Shown: one piece after another, positions 9,323 to 18,367 of the stretch
How the letters are laid out: each line of letters starts with the position of its first letter
How positions within the stretch are numbered: position 1 is the first letter of the stretch
NCBI GenBank assembly: GCA_963808965.1
Contig: CAWEHU010000019.1
Span: 1-64,000, forward strand
Length of the DNA: 64,000 bases
Source: CAWEHU01 sp963808965
Lineage (GTDB): Bacteria > Pseudomonadota > Alphaproteobacteria > Acetobacterales > Acetobacteraceae
Direction of reading: 5' to 3'
Program-made: the position numbers and the translations under genes
The notes under the pieces: model-generated
The model's database searches: none
What the model was told of the DNA's origin: nothing
What the model saw: only the letters and a program-made list of their open reading frames with translations

Positions 9323-9367
9323 GAACGGGGGTTGGCCGAGGCACTCACAGTCAGCCCAAAACGGCTT
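9281..9367 (+). repeat. Dispersed intergenic repeat, copy A
   Basis: This stretch of about 87 bases matches the reverse complement of 19534-19620 with only three or four differences by eye. The differences include a one-base indel near its left end and single changes at the GTTGG/GATGG and CCCAAAAC/CCCATAAC positions. It contains the GTTCCCGC-TTCC-GCGGGAAC palindrome. The remaining part of this 319-base intergenic gap (9153-9471) shows no coding-like sequence. Confidence 0.8.
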
Positions 9368-9471
9368 CAGACCGCTATCGTTCTGAGTGTGCATAAACCG
9401 CCGTGCCCGATAACAGGCGGTGCGGTAAGTTTCGATATCGGAACGTTAGCGGCGAGCGTCCGCCATGGCGC

Positions 9472-10146
9472 TCAGGCCGGCGCCGGCAGCCCAAGCGGCG
9501 GGTCCGCGTGCGGGTCGGCTTGCCCGAGGGCCAACGCCAGCACCGCGGCAATGCGCGGCGGCAAATCCGGCGGCAACCCGGCCAGGGAAGCAACCGGGCG
9601 GGAAACGGCGCGGCTGGGATCGGGGGCGGGGATGGCGGCGGCGGGCGGCGCCGGCCGCTTCGCACGCGGTGGGGCAGCCAGCGCCGGCGGCGGCTTGATC
9701 GCCAGCATGTGGCAGAGCGGGCGCAGGATGCGGCGGGCTTGCGGTGATGCGGCGAGCAGCGCCGTCATCTTCGGGTCCGCCAGCAAGTGCTCGACCTGCC
9801 CGCCATAGGCGACCGTCTCCGGCACCAGCCGGAGCAGCCAGCCGAACCCGCGCGGCAGCCGATAGGTCTGCGGCCGGGCCGGCAGACGGTATTGCTGCGG
9901 CAAAGGCGGAGCCCGGAGCCGCGCCACCGGCGCGGCGGGGAGCCGGCCGGCGCGCACCTTGGCGGCCAGCGCCTCGAACCGGAAGGCGAGGTGGCGCAGC
10001 CGCACCCAGGCCCTGAAGACCAATATCAGCGTCGGGACCGAGCGGTCCTGGGCGCAGCGCACGGTCGCCGCCTGGCACAGCGACTCGATGATGAGGGCCA
10101 GGCGGTACGACAGGCTGATTGGTGCGAGGGCTGGGGTCGAAAGCAT
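9472..10146 (-). CDS. Hypothetical Pro/Ala/Arg-rich protein of Acetobacteraceae type
   Basis: The 224-residue product begins MLSTPALAPISLSYRLALIIE, has a predicted helical N-terminal half (FRAWVRLRHLAFRFEALAAKV) and a central block with RLRAPPLPQQYRLPARP. It ends in a long Pro/Ala-rich tail. I recall proteins of this type as recurrent, functionally unknown ORFs in acetic acid bacteria and relatives, but cannot name a family. The ATG at 10146 is preferred over an upstream one because the extra 49 residues look non-coding. The gene stands alone between the repeat region and a small secreted-protein gene on the same strand. There is no signal peptide and no clear membrane helix. Confidence 0.6.
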   Translation of the reverse strand: MLSTPALAPISLSYRLALIIESLCQAATVRCAQDRSVPTLILVFRAWVRLRHLAFRFEALAAKVRAGRLPAAPVARLRAPPLPQQYRLPARPQTYRLPRGFGWLLRLVPETVAYGGQVEHLLADPKMTALLAASPQARRILRPLCHMLAIKPPPALAAPPRAKRPAPPAAAIPAPDPSRAVSRPVASLAGLPPDLPPRIAAVLALALGQADPHADPPLGLPAPA

Positions 10147-10335
10147 CGGACAAACAGAAGGCCACAACCAGGGCGTGTGTGGAACAATATAATTCCGACG
10201 CCCGGTTGCGTCCGGGTGAAGTCCCGATCCCGCCTTCCGTCCCGCGCCCTCGCCCAGGGTCAGCGAGAGGTTGTTTCGCCCACTCGTTTCCACTGAGGCC
10301 GAAACGGGATTGATTGGCCGAGACTAAAAACAGCC

Positions 10336-10653
10336 CTACGGCGCGGCGAGCTGTTTCTCCATCATCACCAAGGCGCGCCGGAGGCGAAGGATGCCCGCCC
10401 GCACCTGTCCTTCGTCGCACATCCGGCGCCCTTCGCTGGACAAGGCGGTGACGTCCGAAGGTGGCGGTCCGGGGACGATCTGTACTCTCCGGCTCACCAA
10501 GTCCAAGAGATGCAGGCAATACTCCGGCGTATCCGTCGTGACACGCTCCGGCGGGGACTGACCGGCGACCGGGCTCGCGGGCTCCAACGACAACCCCATT
10601 CCAAGCGCGGTCAGCACGGCCGCGATCGCAAATGCGCGGGCTCCCTCCGTCAT
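10336..10653 (-). CDS. Small secreted hypothetical protein
   Basis: This 105-residue protein has an N-terminal signal peptide (hydrophobic stretch AFAIAAVLTALGMGLSL, cleavage probably near residue 31 at VAG-QS). A mature helical part of about 75 residues follows with two cysteines (TPEYCLHLLDLVSR and RRMCDEGQVRAGI). The C-terminal half (RAGILRLRRALVMMEKQLAAP) is amphipathic. This pattern of a CxxLL helix and an EGRRMCxEGxxRxGI helix recurs in small periplasmic proteins of Acetobacteraceae, from memory. The function is unknown. It lies between the histidine kinase and the 224-residue hypothetical, all on the same strand. The 189-base gap on its far side (10147-10335) holds nothing I recognise. 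Confidence 0.65.
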   Translation of the reverse strand: MTEGARAFAIAAVLTALGMGLSLEPASPVAGQSPPERVTTDTPEYCLHLLDLVSRRVQIVPGPPPSDVTALSSEGRRMCDEGQVRAGILRLRRALVMMEKQLAAP

Positions 10654-10699
10654 GGCGGCTATGTGGACTTCAGGCCCTCACCGGCCCGTGTTCGGCGGA

Positions 10700-12191
10700 T
10701 TACGAAGCGGTCACGTCGTAACGCGTCCCTCCGCGGGCGGGAAAGAACAAGGTCGCGAGCAGGCCGGGTGAAGCGTCCGAAAGCCGAAGCGTGCCGCCGT
10801 GCAATTGCGCGACAGCCTGCACCAGAGCGAGGCCAAGCCCCGAGCCGGGCGTGTTCCGTGCCGTCTCCCCGCGAAAGAAGCGTTGCGTCGCGTGCTCCCG
10901 GTCGGGGGCGGGAATGCCGGGTCCCTGATCCGCGACCGCCACTTCCACCCCGCCCGGCCGCGCCGCCGCGCTTAGCCTGACTACCCCGCCCGCAGGCGAG
11001 AACTTCACGGCATTGTCGAGCAGGTTCGCCAACGCCTGCTGGATCAATTCGCGGTCGCCATAGGCGAAGAGATGCGCCGGCGCCGCGACTTCCAGGTGCA
11101 GCCCGCGCTCCTCGGCGGCAGCCCCGTAGAGCTCGGCGAGACCGGTCAGGATCGGGCCGAAGTCGAAATCCGCGAAGGCCGACCGGCGCGATCCCGCTTC
11201 GATCTCCGAAATGCGCAGCAGCGCCTGGAACACCCCAACGATCCCGTCGAGGTCGGCGGTGGCCCGCTCGACCGCGGCGCGCAGTTCGGCCTCGTTCGCC
11301 GCATGCAGCGCCGCTTCTTCCAGCCGCGCCCGTGCCCGGGTGATCGGCGTGCGGAGATCATGTGCGATCGCGTTCGATACCTGCCGCACCCCGTCCATCA
11401 AGCGCGCAATGCGGTCGAGCATGTCGTTGATCGTCTCGGCGAGGAGATCGAACTCGTCGCCCGTGCCCGCGAGCCGCACCCGTTGCGAAAGATCGCCCGC
11501 CGAGACCGCCGCGGTGGTCGCCGAAACGTTCGCGAGCGTACGGCGGAACAGGCTGCGCACCACGAGCGCACCCACCGTCGCCATCGCGAGGACGACCAGG
11601 AAGGCCCAGAGCAGCGCATCCGTGAGCAGGCTGCGCAATTGGGCGCGGACGCGCACGTCGCGACCCACGAGCAGATGGAATTCGCCGGGCAGATCGAATT
11701 CCTGTAACGCGCGCGAGGGACCGCACGCCCGCCCGTTCGACCAGCAAAGCGTAGGGCTCACCCGTACCCGCCACACCTTCGGGCCAGCGGCGCAGATTTC
11801 CCGCCAGCCGCTTGAATTGCGCGTCCACGAGAAGATAGATCGCGTCGTCGTCGACATTCTGCGCCAGCCGGTCGTCGATGGTCAGCACGAGCGCCGGCAG
11901 GCCGCCTTCCATCCATCGCTCGGAGAGACCCTGCGCGTCGGCGCGGATCGCCGCCTCGGTCTGCCGGTCCAGCAGCCCGGCCGTTTCCCACCACAAGAAG
12001 ATCGCGAGGGCGGACGCGCTGATCGCCAGGAGAATCGCATAGACGGCGGCGAACCGGACCCCGGCCGAACGCAGCAGACCGAGGCTGCGGCGACGCGGCG
12101 GTGGCGGTGACACCGCGATCGGGCCGGACCCGGCGACTTGCTGTTGCGGGCCAGCGCCGTCAGCGACCGGTTGAGGTAGAGGCGTGTCCAT
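10700..12191 (-). CDS. Membrane sensor histidine kinase (HAMP-HisKA-HATPase), frameshifted
   Basis: This is a two-component sensor kinase of about 497 residues once joined. Order: a cytoplasmic N-terminus; TM1 (FAAVYAILLAISASALAIF); a periplasmic sensor of about 130 residues; TM2 (AFLVVLAMATVGALVV); a HAMP linker; the phosphoacceptor His in NAIAHDLRTPITRARARL; the N box NLLDNAVKFS; and the G boxes ADQGPGIP and TPGSGLGLALVQ. The N-terminal part and the catalytic part are in different frames, with the shift inside a GCGCGCG run at about 11712. No response-regulator gene lies on either side, so it is an orphan kinase in this window. The sensor domain resembles those of the QseC/TctE-like group, with low certainty. 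Confidence 0.88.
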
Positions 12192-12239
12192 GTGGCTGCC
12201 CTAACCTCGCCGTTGGCGGCGAGCGGCTCAATAGGCGAG

Positions 12240-12809
12240 CTACGAGGCTTGCGGAGAGGCCTGCAGGAGCCGTTCGATCGGGTCCCATACGAAGGCTGTC
12301 TGCACCACCTGCTGCCCGCCGACGCTGACGGTTGCTTCCGCCACAGCCTTCCCGCCCAGGCGCTGGTAGAACCAGCGACTTGGGTTCTCACGCAACACCC
12401 AGAGATAGGCCGAGCGGCAGCCGGTCTCGGCCAAATGGCCCGCCGCCGCCCGCATCAGCCGCCGTCCCACGCCCCGGTCGCGCCAGTCGTCGAGAACGTA
12501 GAGTGTCTCGATCTCGCCCTCCGCCAGCCGCCGGCCGCTTACGTCGCTGAGGCGTGCGCGCCCGGCGGTCGCAAAGCCGATGATGCGCGGGCCGGAGCCG
12601 GTCGGAACGTCAAGCCCGGAGGCGGTCGCCACATAAACGCCTGTTCCGGAGCGAATGGCGCTGTCGTAGTGCGAGGCCTGTCGTGGCACGGAAAGCCGGG
12701 CCAGGAAATTGTCGGGGAGAATGCCGGGATAAGCGCTGCGCCAGGCTGAGACGTGCACCGCGCCGATGGCGACGGCGTCCGCGGGCCGGGCGCGACGGAC
12801 GGAAATCAT
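12240..12809 (-). CDS. GNAT-family N-acetyltransferase
   Basis: The 189-residue product is a Gcn5-related acetyltransferase. The start MISVRRARPADAVAIGAVHV is the usual beta1/alpha1 entry of the fold, followed by HVSAWRSAYPGILPDNFLA. The acetyl-CoA-binding motif A is IETLYVLDDWRDRGVGRRLMRAA (residues about 97-119), and motif B is AYLWVLRENPSRWFYQRLGG. The substrate cannot be read from the sequence. The ATG at 12809 overlaps the TGA of rsmB by four bases (ATGA), which supports this start and translational coupling. The lack of a signal peptide places it in the cytoplasm. Confidence 0.88.
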   Translation of the reverse strand: MISVRRARPADAVAIGAVHVSAWRSAYPGILPDNFLARLSVPRQASHYDSAIRSGTGVYVATASGLDVPTGSGPRIIGFATAGRARLSDVSGRRLAEGEIETLYVLDDWRDRGVGRRLMRAAAGHLAETGCRSAYLWVLRENPSRWFYQRLGGKAVAEATVSVGGQQVVQTAFVWDPIERLLQASPQAS

Positions 12810-14102
12810 GTCCTCCGCTCCAGTACCGCGCCGAAGAATCCGTCCGTCCCGTGCCGCAGCGGCGTGAGGAACAGAAATTCGCCCGAGCATGGGGGCGCGG
12901 CCTCCAGGGGCCAGGCCCGCGCGAGCGGTAAAAGGACGAAACCGGCCTGCCGCGACAGGAAGGCGGACACCTGGGCCTCGTTCTCCTCGGTCAGCAACGA
13001 ACAGGTAGCGTAGACCAAACGGCCGCCGATGCGAACTAGTCGCGCGGCCTGATCCAAAATCACTGCCTGCTTGCGAAGCAATGCCTCAAGGTCGGCCGCG
13101 CGCAGACGCGAAGATGCGTCGGGGTTGCGCCGCCACGTGCCGGTGCCGGTGCATGGTGCATCCACAAGCACCCGCTCGAAGCCGCCGGCGCGGCGCTTCA
13201 GCAGCTTGTCTCCGGCGGCAACGAGATGCCGCTCCACGTTGTGGACGCCGGCTCGCCGCAACCGGCGAACCGCGCCATCGAGCCTCGGCGCGGACACGTC
13301 GCACGCCAGGATGTGCCCCCGGTTGCCCATCATCATCGCGAGCGCGAGCGTCTTCCCGCCCGCCCCGGCGCACCAATCCGCGACTCGCATTTCCGGCCGT
13401 GCATCGACCAGCGCCGCGACGAGCTGGCTGCCCTCGTCCTGGATCTCGACCAAACCACCGCGAAAGGCAGGCCCCGTCGTCACCGGCTGGCGCGAGGGTA
13501 GGCGCAGTCCCCAGGGCGAGATCGGCGTCGGCTCGCTCTCAATCCCTTCCGCGCGTAGCGCCTCACGCACGTCCTCCCGCGTGGCTTTCAGCAGATTCAC
13601 CCTGAGATCGAGCGGGGCGGGCTGCGCCAAGGCTCGCATCTCCGCCTCCAGATCGGACCCGAACCGGACGCGCAACAGTGGCAGAATCCAGTCCGGGGTC
13701 TCCAACCGCACAGCCTCGGGCATCGCGGGATGATCGAGCGTGTGTCCTTCGAGCGCTCGAAGCACCTTCTGCTCCGCAGGCGAGAGGCGATGCCGGTGCG
13801 AATCGTCCGCCGGAGAAGGACTGCGCGACGCCAGTCAGCGCCCAGCCCTCGGTCAGCAGCGACGCCGCTGCGAGCAGGCGTGCATCCGGAGCCGCATTCT
13901 CGCGCGCAAGCCACCATTCCAGGCGGCGGCGCGTGCGCAACACACGCCAGACCCGATCGGAGACGGCCCGCCGGTCCCCCGATCCAATGTAGCGGCGAGC
14001 CCGAAAGAAATCGTTGGCAACCGCATCGGCAGGCTTGCGGGGGTTCGACTCGACGGAGGACAGCAACTCGATCGCCGCCGCGAGTCGCGCGGCGGGCGTC
14101 AC
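12806..14102 (-). CDS. rsmB: 16S rRNA (cytosine-967-C5)-methyltransferase RsmB, frameshifted
   Basis: RsmB methylates C967 of 16S rRNA. An N-terminal NusB-like RNA-binding domain (TPAARLAAAIELLSSVE to LLAAASLLTEGWAL) is followed by the Rossmann methyltransferase domain. That domain has DWCAGAGGKTLALAMMM for SAM binding, DAPCTGTGTWRRNPD with one catalytic cysteine, and YATCSLLTEENEAQV with the other. The two halves lie in different frames, joined at about 13790-13800. A GTG at 14102 is chosen because it overlaps the TGA of the dehalogenase gene by four bases. The joined length of about 431 residues fits the family. The stop overlaps the GNAT start. Confidence 0.92.
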
Positions 14103-14770
14103 GAGATGGCGTCGGGCAGGTTGGAGAGGTCCTGGATCTCCCGCACGTTCCCGCGTAGTCCGTACTCGTCGGGTTGACCGCTCCGATTGACCCAGAATAC
14201 GCGAAAGCCGAAGGCGCGCGCACCGAATGCATCCCATGGGTTGGATGAGAGGAACGCCACGCGGTCCGCCGATAGTTCGAACCGTTCGGTCGCGAGCCGG
14301 TAGACGCGCGGGTCCGGCTTGAATACGCCGACGGCTTCGACGCTCAGCACGTCATCCAGCAACGTCTTGATGCCCGCGGCCTGTACCGCGTCGTCCAGCA
14401 TGGTCGGCTCGCCGTTCGAGAGAATCGCGCGCGCGACGCCCATCGCCTTCAGTCGTTCGAGCATCGCCGGAACCTCGGGATACGCGGACAACCGGCGATA
14501 CGATTGGAGCACGTCGGCGAGCAACGAGCGGTCCGAGATGCCATGCTTGGCCGCAACGAAATCGAGCGCCTCGCGCGTCAAGGTGAAGAAATCCCGGTGA
14601 TGGGCCGGTCCGGCGAGGCTGCGGACCCAGGTATATTCGATCTGCTTTACCCGCCAGTCCTGGCTGATGCGCTGCCAATCCGGGCCGATCCGGGCGGCGT
14701 GTCGCTCCATCGCGGCATGCACGTCGAGCAGCGTGCCGTACGCGTCGAACACCGCGGCCTCGACCTGCAA
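14099..14770 (-). CDS. Haloacid dehalogenase, type II (L-2-haloacid dehalogenase family)
   Basis: A HAD-superfamily hydrolase of 223 residues. Motif I is VFDAYGTLLDVHAA with the nucleophilic aspartate at residue 9. The type II cap follows (GPDWQRISQDWRVKQIEYTWVRSL), then motif II AILSNGEP, motif III lysine in VGVFKPDPRVY, and motif IV FLSSNPWDAFGARAFGF. These match 2-haloacid dehalogenases, which hydrolyse short L-2-haloalkanoates, although many members act on unknown substrates. No ATG lies close to the conserved start. A TTG at 14770, five bases beyond the guaB stop, gives the natural N-terminus. The longer upstream ATG frame would run back into guaB. It is coupled to rsmB by a four-base overlap. 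Confidence 0.88.
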   Translation of the reverse strand: MQVEAAVFDAYGTLLDVHAAMERHAARIGPDWQRISQDWRVKQIEYTWVRSLAGPAHHRDFFTLTREALDFVAAKHGISDRSLLADVLQSYRRLSAYPEVPAMLERLKAMGVARAILSNGEPTMLDDAVQAAGIKTLLDDVLSVEAVGVFKPDPRVYRLATERFELSADRVAFLSSNPWDAFGARAFGFRVFWVNRSGQPDEYGLRGNVREIQDLSNLPDAIS

Positions 14771-14774
14771 GACG

Positions 14775-16301
14775 CTATTCCTGCCGGTAGTTCGGCGCTT
14801 CGCGCGTGATCGCCACGTCATGCACATGGCTCTCCCGCAATCCCGCGCCGGTGACGCGGCGGAAGCGCGAGTTGCGCTGAAGATCGAAGATCGTCGCGCT
14901 GCCGGTATAGCCCATGCCCGCCCGCAACCCGCCCACGAGTTGGTGGACCACGGCGGCGACCGGCCCCTTGTAGCCGACGCGGCCTTCCACGCCTTCCGGC
15001 ACGAGCTTGAGCTGGTCCGTGATGTCCTGTTGAAAGTAACGGTCGGCCGAGCCGCGCGCCATCGCGCTCAGGCTGCCCATGCCGCGATAGGATTTGTACG
15101 ATCGCCCTTGATAAAGGAACACTTCGCCCGGCGCTTCATCAGTACCGGCGAGCAGGCTGCCGATCATCACCGCATTCGCCCCGGCCGCGAGCGCCTTGAC
15201 GATGTCGCCGCTGGTCCGGATGCCGCCGTCGGCGATCGCCGGGACATTGCGCGCCCGGCACGCCGCGGCGGTTTCGAGAACGGCCGAGAATTGCGGTACA
15301 CCGACGCCGGCCACGACGCGCGTGGTGCAGATGCTGCCCGGGCCGATGCCGATCTTCACCGCATCCGCGCCCGCCTCGATCAGCGCCAGCGCACCTTCCG
15401 GTGTCGCGACATTGCCAGCGATCACCTGCACCGCGTTCGACAGTTTCTTGATCGCGGCCACCGCTTCCAGCACGCCGGCGGAATGGCCGTGCGCCGTGTC
15501 CACGACGATCACGTCCGTCTCGGCCTCGATCAGCGCCCGCGCCCGAAATTGCCCGTCCGCTCCGACGCCCGTGGCTGCCGCGACGCGCAGCCGCCCGAGT
15601 TCGTCCTTCATCGCAAGCGGGTGCGCCTGCGCCTTATCCATGTCCTTGACCGTGATGAGACCGACGCAGCGATAGGCCTCGTCCACCACCAGCAGCTTTT
15701 CGATCCGGCGCCGGTGCAAGAGCTTGCGGGCCTCGTCCGGCCGGATGTCGGCGCCCACCGTGACCAGGTTCTCGCGTGTCATCAGTTCGGCGACTCGCTG
15801 TGCGGGATCGGTCGCGAAACGCACGTCACGGTTGGTCAGGATGCCCGCCAGCCGGCCGGTGTGGCGTTCCACGACCGGAATGCCGCTGATGCGATGCGTG
15901 CTCATGAGGGCGCGCGCATCCGCGAGCGTCTGGTCAGGGTGGATCGTGACCGGATTCACCACCATCCCGGATTCGAATTTTTTCACCTGCCGCACCTGCG
16001 CGGCCTGCTCGTCCGGATCCAGGTTTTTGTGGATCACGCCGAGGCCGCCGTTCTGCGCCATGCCGATCGCCATCGCGGCCTCGGTGACGGTGTCCATCGC
16101 CGAGGAAATCAGCGGGATGTTCAACCCGATCGTACGGGTGAGCGCGGTGCGCGTGTCGGTGGCCGAGGGCAGGATCTGCGAATAGGCCGGCGTGAGCAGC
16201 ACGTCGTCGAAGGCCAACGCCTCCGCGATCCGGGACGAACTCTCCCGCCCGGTTCCGGCGGCGGAACCAGGAGCGAGGTCGGCGGAGACGTCGAGAGCCA
16301 T
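14775..16301 (-). CDS. guaB: Inosine-5'-monophosphate dehydrogenase
   Basis: GuaB oxidises IMP to XMP with NAD+, the committed step to GMP. The 508-residue protein has the (beta/alpha)8 barrel interrupted by two CBS domains. Visible landmarks are ALAFDDVLLTPAYSQILPS at the N-terminus, SAMDTVTEAAMAIGMAQNGG, the CBS pair (THRISGIPVVERHTGRLAGI and RRRIEKLLVVDEAYRCVGLI), and the active-site loop GIGPGSICTTRVVAGVG with the catalytic cysteine. The flap region reads SYRGMGSLSAM. The ATG at 16301 (MALDVSADLAPG) is preferred over an upstream one that would extend into the rlmE tail. Frame is intact. No G-box or other regulatory element is obvious upstream. Confidence 0.96.
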   Translation of the reverse strand: MALDVSADLAPGSAAGTGRESSSRIAEALAFDDVLLTPAYSQILPSATDTRTALTRTIGLNIPLISSAMDTVTEAAMAIGMAQNGGLGVIHKNLDPDEQAAQVRQVKKFESGMVVNPVTIHPDQTLADARALMSTHRISGIPVVERHTGRLAGILTNRDVRFATDPAQRVAELMTRENLVTVGADIRPDEARKLLHRRRIEKLLVVDEAYRCVGLITVKDMDKAQAHPLAMKDELGRLRVAAATGVGADGQFRARALIEAETDVIVVDTAHGHSAGVLEAVAAIKKLSNAVQVIAGNVATPEGALALIEAGADAVKIGIGPGSICTTRVVAGVGVPQFSAVLETAAACRARNVPAIADGGIRTSGDIVKALAAGANAVMIGSLLAGTDEAPGEVFLYQGRSYKSYRGMGSLSAMARGSADRYFQQDITDQLKLVPEGVEGRVGYKGPVAAVVHQLVGGLRAGMGYTGSATIFDLQRNSRFRRVTGAGLRESHVHDVAITREAPNYRQE

Positions 16302-16419
16302 GAGCGGGATCACCTTTTCCGCGACGGGATTCCCGGCGCGGCGGGGCTCCCGACCTTGGCGGCTCCACATAGGCCTGCGTAGAAGGGGGCGCAAGCACGG
16401 CGAAGCGAGCCCGGCCCTG

Positions 16420-17110
16420 TCAACCCGGGCCGCGAAAGCCTGTGGCTATCACATAGAGCTCGCTCGACTCCTTGCGGCTCGCAGGCGGCTTGGCGTGCCG
16501 GACGCTCGCGAAATCGCGCTTCATCGCCTGCGAGCATCGCGCGCTCCGAGCCGCCCTGGAACACCTTGGCGACGAACGAACCGCCCGGCGCGAGGATCTG
16601 CCGCGCGAAATCGAGCGCCATCTCGGCGAGCGCCATGATGCGCAGGTGGTCGGTCGCGGTGTGGCCCGTGGTGTTCGGCGCCATGTCGGAGAGGACCAAA
16701 TCGACCTTCCCGCCCAACATTCCCGCGAGCCGCTCCGGCATCGCCGGGTCCGTGAAGTCTCCCTGGAGGAACACCGCCCCGTGGACCGGATCGACCGGCA
16801 GCAAATCGAGACCCACGACCTGCGCCGCACCGCGTTTCGCGGCGACCTGGCTCCAGCCGCCCGGCGCGGCGCCGAGATCGAGCACGCGAGCGCCGCGGCG
16901 TATCAGCTTGAACCGGTCGTCCAACTCGATCAGCTTGAAGGCCGCCCGTGAGCGCCAGCCCTGCTGCTGCGCCGCCCGCACGTAAGGATCATTGAGCTGC
17001 CGCTGCAACCAGCGCTGCGACGCGGTGCTCCGGCCGCGCGCCGTGCGGAGCGAGACGGCCGTTCCGTGGGACGGGAGGCCGGGGGGCTCCTTCCCGCCGG
17101 TTCGGTTCAT
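16420..17110 (-). CDS. rlmE: 23S rRNA (uridine-2552-2'-O)-methyltransferase RlmE (FtsJ), frameshifted near the end
   Basis: RlmE methylates the 2'-OH of U2552 in the 23S rRNA A-loop. The N-terminus after a short tail reads RSTASQRWLQRQLNDPYV, followed by GWRSRAAFKLIELDDRF with the first catalytic lysine. SAM motif I is VLDLGAAPGGWSQVA. DLVLSDMAPNTTGH carries the catalytic aspartate, and FVAKVFQGG has the second lysine. At about 16530 the frame changes. The last segment, KRDFASVRHAKPPASRKESS-type followed by ELYVIATGFRG, reads in a second frame and stops at 16420. The joined product is about 229 residues. The ATG overlaps the stop of the ppx gene (ATGA). Confidence 0.92.
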
Positions 17111-18159
17111 GAGCGGGGCTGCATACCTTGGCGCCGGGCAGCCGGCCGCCCGCTGCGAGCGCGGTCCGCACGGATCATCCGCAGCAACATCCCCTCGCGC
17201 AATCCGCGATCGGCCACCACCACTTTCGGCGCCGGCCAGTGGCGCATGATGGCGGCGAACACCGCGCAGCCGGGCAGGACGAAGTCGGCGCGCTCCGGCC
17301 CGACGCATGGATGCTGCACCAGGCCCTCCCGTCCCATCGCCTGTAGGCTGGCCAGCGCCTGGATGGCCGAGTCGCTGGTCAGCACCGTCCCGTCCACCAG
17401 CGGACGGCTGTAGCGGGCGAGCCCCATCGCGACCCCCGCGAGGGTGGTGACGGTGCCGCTGGTTCCGAGCAGCCGCACGCCTCCGTTGCGGATTTCGTGG
17501 GCGATACAGTGAATCGATTCGAAGGAGGCGAGGCGGCGGGACACATCCTCGACCATCTCCTCGAAGCCTTCCGGTGTGTAGCCAGCCCGGCCGAAGCGTT
17601 CCGCGAGAGTGACGACCCCGATCGGGAGCGAATCGTAGCCGATGAGCTCCGGACGTCCATCCGCCGAGAGACGGACCCAGGCGAACTCCGTCGAGCCGCC
17701 GCCGATATCGAACAGCAGCGCGCGGCGATCTCCGCCGGCGAGCAGTGGCGCGCAGCTCTCGAGCGCCAGTTCGGCTTCCTCGCGGGTGGAAATGATGTCG
17801 ATGCGAAGCCCGGTTTCGGTGCGGACCCTGGCGAGGAATTCCGCGCCGTTCACCGCGCGTCGGCACGCCTCCGTGGCGATCGCTCGCATACAGCGAAGCG
17901 GGCGGCGTGCGAGCCGGGCGGAGCAGGTGTGGAGCGCCATCATCGCCCGGTCCATCGCCGTCTGGCTCAGCCGGCCCGTGTGGTGCAGTCCCTCGCCCAG
18001 CCGGACGATGCGGCTGAAGCTGTCGAGCACCCGGAAGCCCTCTCCGGCCGGGGCGGCGACGAGAAGCCGGCAATTATTGGTGCCGAGGTCGAGCGCAGCG
18101 AAGGCCGGGCCGGGGAACCGGCGCGGCTGGTCGGCGGACTGAACGGCGTACTCGACCAT
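17107..18159 (-). CDS. Exopolyphosphatase / pppGpp phosphohydrolase (Ppx/GppA family)
   Basis: The 350-residue product is an ASKHA-fold phosphatase that cleaves polyphosphate or pppGpp. Recognition is from AALDLGTNNCRLLVA (phosphate 1 loop), RIVRLGEGLHHTGRLS, TEACRRAVNGAEFL, LLFDIGGGSTEFAWV (phosphate 2 loop) and LLGTSGTVTTLAGV. It is the shorter form without the C-terminal HD-like domain, common in alphaproteobacteria, where it regularly precedes rlmE as here. The ATG at 18159 (MVEYAVQS) is preferred; an earlier ATG adds a poorly coding leader. Whether polyphosphate or pppGpp is the main substrate cannot be told from the sequence. Confidence 0.92.
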   Translation of the reverse strand: MVEYAVQSADQPRRFPGPAFAALDLGTNNCRLLVAAPAGEGFRVLDSFSRIVRLGEGLHHTGRLSQTAMDRAMMALHTCSARLARRPLRCMRAIATEACRRAVNGAEFLARVRTETGLRIDIISTREEAELALESCAPLLAGGDRRALLFDIGGGSTEFAWVRLSADGRPELIGYDSLPIGVVTLAERFGRAGYTPEGFEEMVEDVSRRLASFESIHCIAHEIRNGGVRLLGTSGTVTTLAGVAMGLARYSRPLVDGTVLTSDSAIQALASLQAMGREGLVQHPCVGPERADFVLPGCAVFAAIMRHWPAPKVVVADRGLREGMLLRMIRADRARSGRPAARRQGMQPRS

Positions 18160-18292
18160 GAGAGGGCCTTCCGCCCCGTTATATCGGCGATGGAGTGTCG
18201 CAATGCCACGGCGCTCCTCGCAAGTCCGCATTTCCGGGTGTGGTTGCCCGCCCTGCGCGGCCCGTGCTATCCCGCCGGCCCGGCATCCCGAT

Positions 18293-18367
18293 TGGGGGAT
18301 AGTTTAGCGGTAGAACTCCCGGCTCTGACCCGGGCAGCCTTGGTTCGAATCCAGGTCCCACCAGCCA
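18293..18367 (+). tRNA. tRNA-Gln (anticodon CUG), acceptor stem with one extra base
   Basis: A cloverleaf is readable. The 5' acceptor arm is TGGGGGA. The D arm lies around TAGTTTAGCGGTAGAAC. The anticodon stem is CCCGG/CCGGG with loop CTCTGAC and anticodon CTG. The T arm is CTTGG-TTCGAAT-CCAGG, and the 3' end GCCA is encoded. The 3' acceptor strand reads TCCCACCA. Deleting the A in the middle gives TCCCCCA, which pairs perfectly with TGGGGGA. As written, the gene is 75 bases with one bulge, so a sequencing insertion is likely. It stands alone between ppx (divergent) and the solute-binding-domain gene. Confidence 0.88.

Noticed and set aside
14667..16382. A 571-codon open frame opposite guaB
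   Set aside because: It is the GC-rich shadow of guaB, rich in Arg, His and Asp, with no domain-like pattern; the IMP dehydrogenase frame explains the region fully.
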